The notes beneath the pieces are model-generated. The model ran no database searches. It was not told where the DNA came from and saw only the letters and a list, made by a program, of their open reading frames with translations. The translations under genes were made by a program, and so were the position numbers. From assembly GCA_027924645.1 (NCBI GenBank), contig BSBN01001687.1, positions 1,488,001-1,552,000 of the forward strand: a stretch of DNA of 64,000 nt. The letters run 5' to 3'. Numbering within the stretch: position 1 is the stretch's first letter; every line of letters starts with the position of its first letter. The DNA is from Cunninghamia lanceolata (lineage: Eukaryota; Streptophyta; Pinopsida; Cupressales; Cupressaceae). Below, in pieces: positions 34,766 through 46,782 of the stretch.

Positions 34766-35210
34766 GATGTAGCACCTATTCCAGATGCTCTCAAGGGTGG
34801 CCTCCTCCTAGATGTATATGTTGATGTGTTGTGTTCCCCCATGTTGTGTTATCATGTTTAGGTCTCTTTGGATGACCCTTGACACTCTTGTAAGGTCAAG
34901 GATACAACAGGACTACCTCTGTCATAACATTCTTCTATTTGTTTCTCAATTCTTCTATACTCCTCTCTCCTCTTCATTATTGTTGTGTGTTGTGCCTTGG
35001 GGGCATAGTGTTGTGGAGGGTGTTTTGGGGGCATCCTCCTATGTGGTGTTCCTAGGGTACTTTGTTTCCTCTCCTATTTTTATTGTTTCCATTCTTCCAT
35101 AGCTCTACCTAGTCAGGGGATGACAAAAACAAACATAAATACTGATAATGATCATGTATCCCTTCAGCGAGAAAGAAAAAATAGACCTAGTCCATATATG
35201 AAGATGGGGT

Positions 35211-35212
35211 TG

Positions 35213-35240
<28 letters not shown>
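35211..35240 (+). repeat. AT dinucleotide microsatellite
   Basis: About fifteen uninterrupted AT units. Confidence 0.9.
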
Positions 35241-35243
<3 letters not shown>

Positions 35244-35742
35244 GCTTGACTAGTAGAATCACTCTGTGTGATGTGTCATTTTGTAACAAAAATTTGCAAT
35301 ACTCTCAATCTGCTTCAACGCACTTTGGATGGTTTGTATCTCACCTTGTTGTTACACTTAGTTCTGATATATCTACAGTATAGCCTAATGGCTATACTCA
35401 ATTCTAAACTTGCAAGTGTAGCCTTGGTCTTTGATGTGATCTAATAAATGATTTATGCATGGCTTCTCTGATTTGATTTGGTTATTATCTTAGAGTAAGA
35501 TTTTCTAACCAACACTTATATCTTTTATCTTAGCAAATAATATTGATGTGTTTGTGGGAACATTCGATGATCATAGCACATGTCATCTTTGGGGGCATGG
35601 GCTTTGCGAAATCTCTTGTTCCCTTGCATGTTTTCACTCTACCTTAATGTGCTTGATACCAGCAAGCAGCATCAACCACCTTAAGGTGGGGGCATATATA
35701 ATGGTATCTGTCTGATTATATTGACATTGACAAAGTGTGTTT

Positions 35743-35915
35743 GAAATCCCTCATCACGAGGTGGGATGGTGTATCTCTTGAGCTAGTGCACATCCTTTTA
35801 AGCAAGAAATCCCTCATCGCAAGGGGGGATTACGTATCTCTTGAGCTAGTACACATCCTTTTATACAAAGTCCTCTGCAGAGGTGGGATTGGCTCTTGAG
35901 TCATCCACCCTTAAT
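35743..35915 (+). repeat. Minisatellite, period about 62 bp
   Basis: GAAATCCCTCATC starts at 35743 and 35806, followed by GTATCTCTTGAGCTAGT and CACATCCTTTTA; a third, partial unit starts near 35867. Confidence 0.75.
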
Positions 35916-36116
35916 CATGTCTTTGGTGGTTGTGGTAGCGTAGCTCAACTGTCAAGTGTGTTTGGCATGTTTTAGATGGTGGGACTTAGTAATAAGCTCA
36001 TTCTAATCACTCATGTTTGTTGTGTATAAGATGTATAATGTGTCTATGGCATACTATGCGGCACTCAAGTATTATGTGTGTCTTCCTTATGTGTTTTTTG
36101 TGTCTTCCCTCGAGTG

Positions 36117-36290
36117 TGGTCTAAAGGCATGTAGCGATGAGTTCCCTCCACATTTGTCTTATTGTTTGGCATGTCTCCCCCTGGTGTGGTCTAAAGGTGC
36201 ATAGCGATGAGCTCCTTTCACATTTTGGGTTTTGTTTTGTGTGTTTTGGTGATCTAAAGCTACATAGCAATGAGCTCCCTCCACCCCGTA
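36117..36290 (+). repeat. Minisatellite, period 61-70 bp
   Basis: Three units share TGGTCTAAAGG (or GTGATCTAAAG), CATAGCGATGAGCTCC and CTCCAC, starting near 36117, 36187 and 36248. Confidence 0.7.
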
Positions 36291-36601
36291 GTTAAGGATT
36301 GGTTTAGTTGATTAAATCAATGTATTCTTTGTGTATTACATGACTGCTCTCATGTCTTCTTCATGTATTGTGTGCTTCCACTATATTTTCCATGTTTTAC
36401 ATGCTTCTTATTGTCTTCATTGTGTCTTGTGTATCTTTCATGTGTTTTCTAGTGCTTACCTAAGATTGGGGGCTAGAAATAGTCCTCCAACCTTTGGGTA
36501 TGCCTTAGCTCTATGTGCTTGGTGTGTTTAATGTGCTTTGACCATGCTTTAATGCATGTATGAAATTGTAAGGTCATACATATATTAAATTGGGGGATAA
36601 A

Positions 36602-37133
36602 TGTTATGGAGTAGAAGTTTCCCTATGCCTTTTAACCTCACAGTTTAGCTCCTAGGTCCCTGTGTTTACACTTTGCAAGTTTAATACTAGTCCCAAAGCA
36701 ATTTCTGCCAAAACCCATATCAAATGGGACTTATGGGCCTATTCTAATCCTTAATCAAGATAAAATTAGGGCCTTGGGACTTGGGCTCCCACGCCCAAGT
36801 CCACTCTAATTTGCCAGGATAAAAATTAAAGTGTGTCAGCTTGGGCCCTTTCAAAAGGTTTCCCTCTGTCAGCCTCTTCAATTTAAATTACAAATGTTAG
36901 CAGGAAAGCATATATAAGTGAGTTTATAACTTTATTTTACACCTAGATGGATAATGCAAACTTGTGATATTGAGAAAAGAGATTTCAAGGCCTTCATTGT
37001 GTTTCAGAGCATAATTGGGTTGTTATTGTGTTTGTTTGTTGTAGATTTGGCTTCATCAATCCATCTCCTCGGGGTGTGAAAGATCATCTCTGTGAGGGCT
37101 TCACCTCTAAGGTGACATCAATTTGTGTTTCAA
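36602..37133 (+). repeat. Element C 3' LTR, first part
   Basis: Matches 30386 to about 30930 and breaks off at TTCAA (37129-37133), where element B is inserted. Confidence 0.9.
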
Positions 37134-37902
37134 TGATGCAGGAACATCCCTGGTTCAAGAGCAATCTAGCATCAACCAAAGACATTTGTATTTCAGTTTG
37201 TTCACATTTCAATTTGTTTCTTTTCATTTTCTAATTTAGTCAGTAGTAGTTTCTGTATTTTGATCTGCATTTTTTTACAGTTGCATTTTAGACCTTGTGG
37301 AGCTGGACTTAGCTTCTAGACACATTCATGCACATCATATCCAAATCTTAGATCATTTGGATCATGTACCGGTAAGATATCACTATCAGAAGATTGATTG
37401 TTTTCTCAGAACAGAGCATCCTGACAGTCTCAGAAAATCAGCTAAAGGAGAAGACTTAATTGGGTTGTTATTGTGTTTATTTGTTATAGATTTGGCTTCA
37501 TCAATCCATCTCCTCAGGGTGTGAAAGATCATCTCCATGAGGGATTCACCCCTAAGGTGACATCAATTTGTGTTTCAATGATACAGGAGCATCCCTGGTT
37601 CAAGAGCAATCTTGCATCAACCAAAAACATTTGCATTTCAGTTTGTTCACATTTCAGTTTGTTTCTTTTCATTTTCTAGTTTAGTCAGTAGCAGTTTCTA
37701 TATTTTGATCTACATTTTTTCACAATTGCATTTTAGACCTTGTGGAGCTGGACTTAGCATCTAGACACATTCATGCACATCATATCCAAATCTTAGATCA
37801 TTTGGATCATGTACCGGTAAGATATCGCTATCAAAAGATCGATTGTTTTCTCAGAACAGAGCATCCTGACAGTCTCAGAAAATCAGCTAAAGGAGAAGAC
37901 TT
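37013..37902 (+). repeat. 445-bp tandem duplication across the C/B junction
   Basis: Positions 37013-37457 and 37458-37902 are near-identical. Each unit holds the last 121 bases of the C LTR part plus the first 324 bases of the B 5' LTR, so the duplication arose after B had inserted. The second unit runs on into the rest of the B LTR. Confidence 0.9.
37134..37457 (+). repeat. Element B partial LTR copy from tandem duplication
   Basis: First 324 bases of the LTR (TGATGCAGGAACATCC...), stopping at AAGACTT, where the repeated C LTR sequence starts again. Confidence 0.85.
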
Positions 37903-38420
37903 GCGGAGTGTTTCACAACTTACAGAGCTAATAACACATCATTCAATGTTGTTTGGTTTGTGGCTGACCTTCCATGAGATCTACACATCATTCCACTCAT
38001 TTCCAAAGTTCTATTCAATTTAGGTCCAACCTATCCATGTACACACATTACACCTCTTCATTGGAGTTTGTAATGATCTTTGGCCGACGCGGAGGAATCT
38101 TATGATCCAGAGATGATATATAATTATGTAATAGATGCCTAGGAAAGTAGTTAGCATACATTAGAAGTTTTATAGTTTGAATTCTTTGCAAAGGAGCTTC
38201 AGAGCTATATCTTGTACATATTCTGTAATTGTGAAGTCAGGCCTGTGAGCCCCAATTGTAAGCCCGCATGTTGCTGACTAGTTTGTACTTGAATTCTATG
38301 ATATACTAAATGACTAAATTTGCATTTGTTTCATATGTTTGAGTTGTTTCCATTGTGTTTACTCTAACTGCATGGCCTAGACAGTTCACTTTATGAACCC
38401 TCCTAATTGTGACTGCACTA
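37579..38420 (+). repeat. Element B 5' LTR
   Basis: Starts TGATACAGGAGC and ends GACTGCACTA. A TATATAA box is at about 38117. Its partner is 49576-50410, and the element A LTRs are close relatives. Confidence 0.9.
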
Positions 38421-38422
38421 AG

Positions 38423-38435
38423 TGGTATCAGAGAA
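38423..38435 (+). other. Element B primer-binding site
   Basis: TGGTATCAGAG starts two bases after the LTR; initiator-Met-tRNA type, as in A. Confidence 0.8.
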
Positions 38436-38621
38436 AAACTTCAAATCCTTGGGAGCAAATTGAGTAAAGTTGGTGAAGCAATTCCATAAGATCTTGTTGT
38501 GAATAGATTGTTGAATCCAAGGTAGGTTACTTGTGTAGCAACTGATCATCGATTATGAAGTAGTTGTCACCTTGTAGCCCGATCACCAAATTTGAGGTAG
38601 TTACACTTGATCCCAGGAAGA

Positions 38622-40422
38622 ATGCCGCCAAGGAGAATCCCTGTTGTTGGTACAATGGCTAGAAAAATGGATGAGATAATAGAAATGATGAAAACCATGT
38701 GAGTTCACTTGGACATTGTTGAGGAAGATCAGAGAAGAGGATTGACACCTTGACCTAATGTTGAAAGTGACAATGATGAAGAATTTCAATCCGTTGATCA
38801 AAATGAGGTAACCCTAGGAGATGAAGAAGAAGAATCAGACCAAGTGAAGATGTTGCGAGCTATTTCAAAGATCAAGAAAATGCCTAGAATTAATGTATCA
38901 AGTTACATTAGCAATTTGAATCTGGAGGAGTTGATTGATTAGATAAATGACATGGAAGAATACTTTGAATATGAAGAAATTGAAGATCTGGAGAAGGTGA
39001 AATTTGCAAAGACAAAACTGAAAGGACATGTTGCTATATGGTGGAAGGAAGTTCAGTTGGATAGAAATAGAAGAGGAAAAGAAAAGATTATAAAATGGGA
39101 TAGAATGGTGACAAAATTAAAGAATCAATTTATACCTGCTGACTATGAGTTAGAAATGTTGAAGAGATTGCAAAACTTGAGATAGAAGGATAAATCTGTG
39201 GAGTACACTAAAGAATTTCATAAGATGATCGTCAGGATAGGACTTAGTGAAGAAAGAAAGGAGGAAGTGGCTAGATACATCAATGGATTGAGATTGAACA
39301 TTCAAGACGAACTAAGTTTGGTGAGGATGACAACATTGGAAGAAGCATGTCAGTTTGCTTTCACGGTTGAAGAGAAGTTGAACAAGAGGCATTATTAGAG
39401 ACAGAGAGGCAAAGGAGGTAAATTTCAGTGAGGTAGAACATTTTCTAAAGGAGAGAGATCATATGCAAAGTAGAACAAACAAGAGAACGCATTTAAGAAG
39501 GAGGACAAAGACAATAATGCATTCCAGAGAGATGACAGAATTTTCTATTGCAGAGGAAACCCTACTTAATACCAGAGTGAAGGATACATAAGAGAAGGAA
39601 GAGGAACTGATAGAAGAACATTCAGAGGAACTTGTTTTAAGTCTAGAAGTGAAGGACATAGAGCATTCGAATCTAATCAAGGGAGCACAAGCAAGAGAAT
39701 AGAGAATATTGGAAGAGCAACCTATGTGGAAGAAGAACCTGTTGGATCACCTGATTCAATTGGTAAACCAAAGAAAGGAGAATCACTTGTCATGAGGAGA
39801 GCACTATTTCAAGAAGAGACAAATGAAGAACCACCACAGAGGAAAAGCTTGTTTAGAACCAGATACAAATCAGGAGGTAAATGTTGTAAAGTTGTAATTG
39901 ATAGTGGTAGTTCTGATAACCTAGTTTCAGAAGAGATGGTCACTAAACTGAAGTTGGAAAGATTGAAACACTCTAAGCCATATCATATAGCATGGATTCA
40001 GGATGACCATAACGTATTGGTGAGTGAACAATGTTTGGTGAAATTTCATATTGGATCTTATCATGATGAAGTATTGTGTGATATTATGCCTATGGATGTA
40101 TGTCATATTTTGTTGGGTAGACCATGACATTATGATAGAAAAGCTATACATGATGGGAGAAAGAATACATACACTATAACATCAAATAGAAAGAGAATTA
40201 ACTTGATTCCTTTGGAAGATGATCCTAATTGTGAAGTATGTGGAAATTCTAGAATCTGTTTGGTAGATGGAAGAAAATTTTTGGATGGTTTGAGACATGA
40301 GAATATGTGTTATGCTTTGATTCCTAAGAAGCCTGAAACATTAAAAAAGGAGACTGAAGAATCACAACCAAAGGAGATAACTAAGTTGCTGACAAAGTAT
40401 GAAGACATCATATCAGATAATG
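38622..40422 (+). pseudogene. Element B gag and protease (5' part of gag-pol)
   Basis: MPPRR start at 38622. Capsid region 38950-39400 has EEYFEYEE, AIWWKE and VEYTKEFHKM. The zinc knuckle (39625-39680) has Ser in place of two Cys (CFKSRSEGHRAFES). Protease has VVIDSGSSDNLV (about 39895) and HILLGRP at about 40110, where the next codon is TGA instead of the usual Trp. Stops also occur at about 38751, 38940, 39183 and 39396. After LLTKYEDIISDNV the frame is cut by element E. The protease segment deleted in A is present here. Confidence 0.85.
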
Positions 40423-41862
40423 TGTTGAGTACATATGTCTTAGATTTACAGGCATCGGCAAGAGTTGACCTTTGTCTCAGCAATCGGGCAGAGTGTTGCC
40501 ATCGGCTTTGCTTTAGTTTGTTACTCTGACTGTTTGTGGCTCCCTAATGGTGGTTTGTTCCTATGATGTATCTATCAGCATAAGGTTGTCCATTGGCTGA
40601 GCCCATGGTAGTCACTCCGATAGTTTTGGGTTACTCCAATGGGAGTTGGCATCAGAGATCAATGTATTCGTGTGAGAACTACTATCGGCCCAGCTTTGAG
40701 AAGTCACTTTGATAGTTTTGAGTTACTCCGATGGGAGTTGGCATCGGTGATCACTGTATTGGTGTGAGGACCACTATCAGCCCAGCCTTGAGATGTCGAT
40801 CCGATAGTCTGGTGTCTTTCCGATGAAGCCTTGGATTGGCAAGACCATAACTATCATTACAATTTCAAAATGTCACTTCGACGGCCTTTGTTACTCCAAT
40901 GTAGGTTGAAGTTTTGGGTATCGGTGGGACAAGGAACCATTGAAATGAGTGGTGAAATGGTCTCCGATGGCTTAGGCTATTCTGATGAGGCTTTAACTAG
41001 TATCGTCTGCAACAAAATTGCTGACGATAGTCTTACTGAGTTGTCTTGTATATAAAGCGATCAAAGGATCACTGACTGATGAATGTGGGATAATTAGATC
41101 TCATGAATATGAATAGCCGTAGAAATGGTTATGAGATGGGATGCTGAGAATTTGTTTGACAGTGGTGACATGGCTCCTTGACATGGCGGAAGGATAGAAT
41201 AGCTAATGTTGTATTGGCACTGTATAGTCAATTGAACAGTTGTTTTTTGTAACTGTCTGGTCTGTTATGGTAGTTGAATCGAATGCTCTCTTCTGTAATG
41301 TGATATGTAAAAATGCATTGTAACAGAAGAGGGCAAGTGAGTGAGAATAGAGTTCTAGTGAAGGGGATTCAGGCCGAGAGGGGTATGTTTTGTATTGTAT
41401 GCTATTTGTGGCATGATAACATTATGAAGGACTAACCCGAGTGCTGTGAATAGAACTGAGAACTTTGTGCAGGGTTATGCTGTCAATTATTTTTCTAGAT
41501 GGAACAGGATGTTAATCTCCATGAAAGGCTTAGTGCCAGATTTGTATTGTAACTTTATTTTCTGTTGCTGAATAATACAATGGCAATCTGGGCTTTTGGA
41601 GTGTGGGGTTTTTTACCCGTAAGGGTTTTCCCCATGTAAATCTGTGTTTTTGTTATGTCGTTTATGTTTAATATTTCTACTGTTGAAATTGGTCAATGTT
41701 TCATGTACTTTCCTCTAAGGGTTAATGTTGGAAATGAACTATGTCTGATTCTGCTTTGTGGCATAGTTGTGCGTGTTTTTGAGGCAATCTAATGAAATTT
41801 AAATCTGTCAAAGACACCACTGTTCTTAGAAATACGTTCTGAGATTCTCTCATTTCCTTACA
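40423..41862 (+). repeat. Element E 5' LTR
   Basis: 1,440 bp. Contains three internal tandem units (see 40604-40830), a TATA box TATATAAAG at about 41049, and the transcribed-end region rich in TTTTCCCC and GTTTTTG words. Confidence 0.9.
40604..40830 (+). repeat. About 91-bp tandem units inside the element E LTR
   Basis: GTCACTCCGATAGTTTTGGG (40612), GTCACTTTGATAGTTTTGAG (40702) and GTCGATCCGATAGTCTGGTG (40795) start three units, each with GGGAGTTGGCATC and a CACTATCGGCCCAGC-like word. The 3' LTR has the same set at about 45525-45745. The word ATCGG or CCGAT recurs many times. Confidence 0.75.
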
Positions 41863-41864
41863 AG

Positions 41865-41877
41865 TGGTATCAGAGCC
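41865..41877 (+). other. Element E primer-binding site
   Basis: TGGTATCAGAGCC two bases after the 5' LTR; an excellent match to the initiator-Met-tRNA site. Confidence 0.85.
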
Positions 41878-44800
41878 TTCTTCTAGGATCTTCTTTGTTG
41901 CTCACATATGTACATTTGTGTGCTGGATGTGTTTGCATGTAAGAGTTCCTGGTGTATAAGGTCTGGGCATTCCTTCTGTGATGATTTCTTAGTGTGACAG
42001 GTTTGAGGAAATCTGAAGGAATCGTATGATTATTGATCCTTATTTGAGTGGAAGTCTTGCAGTTGATCTTGTCTTCATGTTATAGCAGGCGCTTGAAGGA
42101 TGGTGAAGATGGAGATACTAGAGCTGGTAATATTGAAATGATGTGACCTAAAGCTCGTGATTTACAGCATTATAATCCCGATGCATGGGGTGGAATATTT
42201 TACTCTATGGTTGAGATGCAGCAAATCTCTTTATTGGGTGTCTGTGTGAGAGGCTCCCTGATGATATGGAGAAGCTTGGGTTGTTTTTCAGCAATGGAGA
42301 AATGTGCTTATGCTGGGTGTTTTGTCCTGGTATTGGAAGGCATAATTTTTGTTACCCTGATTACATGTAGGCTATGGAGTTGATCATTGGATGGTCTGAG
42401 AGCTTCTATAATAGCCTGTCTCTCTGATGCATGTGCAGGTTGGTGGTTGTGGAGTCGGCCTACAAGTGGGCCTGAAGTTCCTAGACTATTGTTTTATTTA
42501 GTGGATGGTTTGTACTTTCATGTCTCAGAATCATGTTTCTTGGTTTTGAGGGGTTTCATAGTTTTTCCTAAAATCTATGGTTATGCAAATTCATGACGAT
42601 CCATTTTTTTGGTTTAACCGTTATGGTGTTTCCTGATTCATATTCTTGGTCTTCCAAATGTGAAGTGGGTATGGATGTGCATGGGTGTTTTTCAAACACA
42701 GTGGTTTTGCAAGTTTTACATGGTCAAGAAAAAAACTTGTGGTTTTTTGAAGCTGCAGTTAAGCTATTTCTAGACCCTAGCTTTTGAGGTGTTGCTGGAT
42801 GCTATAGTTGTAGTTTTACATGCATGCTTCATGCATGGTGTGAGGAGGTGAAATGCTTTCTCCACATGGGAGTGCTGGTAAGTGATATGTCACTCAGTGT
42901 TTCTGTGGTAATGCTTCTGGTTGTGGACATGTTTGGCAAATCAGATTTGTATGTAATCTGGTGTTTGAGTCATGATGTCTACATGATATTTTTATTCCTT
43001 GAGATCTCAGGTTTGTAGTTTCTAGTGCAATAATGGGTTTGCATGTTACAGTATATTGGATCTATGAGTTATGTAGTTTTTTAGGTGTGTACAGCCTATT
43101 GATTGTAGTGGGATAACACGAAAGTGGACTGTCTATATCCACAAGATTGATCATGTGATTATGCAAACTTGTTAGCTAGCCTTGTCTATGGTCACTTGTG
43201 CATTGGTGTGACTATTTTGGAATGAGAGGATGGATGTTGTAAAGTACCTAGATAGTAGGTTAAGGGAACTTGTAGCATGTGTATCATGATGTTGTGAATA
43301 GCTTGGATTCACAGGTTTATGTAACCTATTGACAGTGATAGTGTATTTCCTTGTTTTGGAGATCTTGGTGCCACTTGGTTTTATTGTCACATGGACATGT
43401 TAATGTGTGGACATGGAGGATTTTTAGATTAGGAGATGTTTGGTCATGATGCTTGGAAAGCTCAGTTGTTACAATTCAGTGGGAGCTTTAGCATTGACTA
43501 TGTGTTCATCACTTAGTGGTGAATGTTCTTCTTTAGTGTTGCAGATGTTACTAGGAGGAGCTCTTAGATCCTGTTGCTGCAGAAGGATTCTTTTGCATTT
43601 GCAGGGGCACTATTTGAGGATGCGTAACATCTTGGAGTCATGAAGGATTCATGAAATCCTTGGCTGAGGTGTTGGTGCTTGACAGGTGATGTTGGTTTAG
43701 AGTTTGGTTTGTTTCATGTCATGATATTTTCTTAATTTCTATTTTTTGAGTTTTGGCATGATACATTGCTCTTTGAGACCATGGTTATGTTCACCTGGAG
43801 CATGCAATCTCCTAAGGGGGATGGTAAGATAATAATGTCATGATAAGTTCCTGATTCAGATGATTGGAGCTTTGACAATGGTCTGGTGATTCTGTGTGTT
43901 GGGTGCATTGATCTTTTGCTTGATTACTTCATGTTGGTGCAGTGATGCAATTGAAGTTTAGCATGATATGATTATTTGTAGATGCCCATGGATACATGGA
44001 GAATAAGGTGAGGTTGTAATTCTCTTGAGATGAGAGAAGTGTTGTTGATGGTTACTCTTGATGAAGATTTCAGCAGAAAGTATGAGAAGCCTACACCTTG
44101 GTTGGACGTGAGTTCAATAGAGACCTATGAGGAGATTGCTCTTGGAGGAGCATTCTTATCCCCGCTCATGGTCTACTTGGCAGTTTATTACTCGAGAGAT
44201 ATTGCCCATTGTTTCTCTCAGGCATTTTATGCTTTCTTTCATAGACATGGATCTTGAATTGCTCATATATGGTTCTGTAGGATTCATTGTGAGAGATGGA
44301 TAGCATGTTTTATCTCCTTATGCATTTGAGTTTAAGATATCATTCATTGATAAGGATTGTTAGGAGATGTTTTTATGGGCTGATTTCCTGAAACAGGAAA
44401 TGAAATAGTTTGATCTTCTAAGAGAAGCTTACATCCATATTTTATAATTACATGATATATATGTTGTATTTGATCTTGGAGATTGAATGGTTGGGTGTTG
44501 TTATGATGTTCTCTTTGGGGTGTTTTGAAGGAGATCATACTTGATACAGTTGGCATTCAGAGGTGCATGTAGAAGGATTGTCTACAAGTATATGATGTGC
44601 AGAGTTACTCTCTATGGTCCTGGTTATCTTCCTGGATGGTTTGTTTCACACTACATTGGTTTGAGGTTTGATTGGAGCTGAAGTGATCACTAGTTTGTGG
44701 TCATGTGTTTTCATTTATGTTCTTGAGTGATGACATGGAAGTTCTGTTATCTTTTTCCTTTGTTGGGTGTGGAGAACTTGGGAGAGTTCTGGACTGGTGG

Positions 44801-45337
44801 TGAGGAGTTGTTATTTGTGTTGTGTATTATTGTGGATCTTTCCTTGGTACTAGATGATGTTTACACTTTCTATGTGATGCTATTGGTGGACTTTGTATGC
44901 CATGATCTTTTTCATATCTGCATTACCCATGCAGTGGGAGTTCTTGGATGTGTTTGGTCTTTTTCGACTAGTTGACACATGGAGCTTGTATTTGCAGTTG
45001 ATGGGTGTATATGTAGGTGGCATGAGTCTGCTGATATGAATACCTTCAAGGAATGGATGATTGTATTGATTAGCACTTGCTGTGTGTGCTATTTTCAGTC
45101 ACATGGGTTTTGTTCAGTTGGATGGGTGCAGTTAGTTTTTTTATTGTTGTTTTAGCTAATGTTCTATCTTGTTTCTAGAGGATAACTTCATGGTTGTGTT
45201 CAGGGTGAAGCTTTGAAGTTGATGTTGTGATGCTTCTGTGTAGCTTGTGAGTACAGTGGAGTGAAGGCAATATTAACTTTGATTCTGTGACTTAGAGCAT
45301 TGATGGGTTCCTGTAAATCTTTCATCAAGTGGGAGAA
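41878..45337 (+). other. Element E interior without recognised genes
   Basis: A T- and G-rich plus strand (many GTT, TGG, GGAG words) with only short open frames, the longest clear ones at 42387-42593, 44030-44254 and 44727-44972. None shows a retroelement motif. The frame at 44030 (MREVLLMVTLDEDF) is the most protein-like but unidentified. The region ends with the polypurine tract at about 45326-45337. Confidence 0.6.
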
Positions 45338-46777
45338 TGTTGAGTACATGTCTCAGATTTACAGGCATCGGCAAGAGTTGACCTTTGTCTCAGCGATCAG
45401 GTAGAGTGTTGCCATCAGCTTTGCTTAGTTTGTTACTCTGACCATTTGTGTCTCCCCAATGGTGGTTTGTCCCTATGATGTATCTATCGGCATAAGGTTG
45501 GCCACCAGCTGAGCCTGTGGTAGTCGGTCTGATAGTTTTGGGTTACTCCGATGGGAGTTGGCATCAGAGATCAATGGATCGGTGTGAGAACTACTATCGG
45601 CCCAGCTTTGAGAAGTCACTTCGATAGTTTTGAGTTACTCCGATGGGAGTTGGAATTGGTGATCAATGTATCGACGTGATGACCACAATCGGCCTAGCCT
45701 TGAGACGTCGATCCGATAGTCTGGTGTCTTTCCAATGAAGCCTTGGATCGGCAAGACCATAACTATCATTGCAGTTTTGAAATGTCACTTTGACGACCTT
45801 TGTTACTCCAATGTAGGTTGAAATTTTGGGTATCAATGGGAAAAGGAACCATCGGAATGAATGGTGAAATGGTCTCCGATGGCTTAGGCTATTCCGATGA
45901 GGCTTTGACTAGCATCGTCGGTAACAAAATTGTCAACGATAGTCTTACTGAGTGGTCTTGTATATAAAGCGATCAAAGGATCACTAACTAATGAATGTGG
46001 GATAATTAGATCTCATGAATATGAACAGTCATGGAAACAGTTATGCGCTGGGATGCTGAGAATTCGTTTGACAGTGGTGACGTGGCTCCTTGACATGGCA
46101 GAAGGACATAATAGCTAATGTTGTATTGGCAATGTATAGTCAATTGAATGGTTATTTTTTGTAACTGTCTGGTCTGTTATGGTAGTTGAACCAAATGCTC
46201 TCTTCTATAATGTGATATGTAAAAATGCATTGTAACAGAAGAGGGCAAGTGAGTGAGAATAGAGTTCTGGTGAAGGGGATTCAGGCCGAGAGGGTGATGT
46301 TCTATATTGTATGCTATTTGTGGCATGATAATAGTATGAAGGACTAACCCGAGTGCTGTGAATAGAACTGAGGAGAACTTTGTGCAGGGTTATGCTGTCA
46401 ATTATTTTTCCAGATGGAATAGGATGTTAATCTCCATCAAAGGCTTAGTGCCAGATTTGTATTGTAACTTTATTTTCTGTTGCTGAATAATACAATGGCG
46501 ATCTGGGCTTTTGGAGTGTGGGGTTTTTTACCCATAAGGGTTTTCCCCATGTAAATCTGTGTTTTTGTTATGTCTTTCATGTTTAATATTTCTATTGTTG
46601 AAACTAGTTAATGTTTCTTGTACTTTCCTCTAAGGGTTAATGTTGGAAATGAACTATGTTTGATTCCGCTTTGTGGCATAGTTGTGCATGTTTTTGAGGC
46701 AATCTAATGAAATTTAAATATGTCGAAGACACCACTATTCTTAGAAATACATTCTGAGATGCTCTCATTTCCTTACA
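45338..46777 (+). repeat. Element E 3' LTR
   Basis: Same length as the 5' LTR and visibly similar throughout. It ends at CCTTACA before the second TAATG copy. Confidence 0.9.
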
Positions 46778-46782
46778 TAATG

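Larger units (their letters stand above)
34766..36601 (+). other. Element C noncoding 3' internal region
   Basis: No domain is recognised where pol would be expected. It holds an AT microsatellite (35211-35240), two minisatellites (35743-35915 and 36117-36290), a long run of TGTCTTC/TGTGTT-rich sequence, and a purine tract TTGGGGGATAAA just before the 3' LTR, the likely polypurine tract. The reverse complement of this tail is recognisable at 61440-61750. Confidence 0.65.
40423..46777 (+). mobile_element. Element E: non-autonomous LTR element with copia-like ends, 6.4 kb
   Basis: Two 1,440-bp LTRs (40423-41862 and 45338-46777) with perfect 5-bp target duplication TAATG (40418-40422 and 46778-46782). 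LTRs start TGTTGAG and end CTTACA. A Met-tRNA primer site follows the 5' LTR, and AAGTGGGAGAA precedes the 3' LTR, the polypurine tract usual in Ty1/copia elements. The 3.5-kb interior has no recognised gag, protease, integrase or reverse transcriptase, so it would depend on enzymes from another element. It is inserted in pol of element B. Confidence 0.9.

Noticed and set aside
37297..38023. Two near-identical open frames that look like a duplicated gene
   Set aside because: They lie inside the LTR of element B and are repeated only because of the 445-bp tandem duplication.
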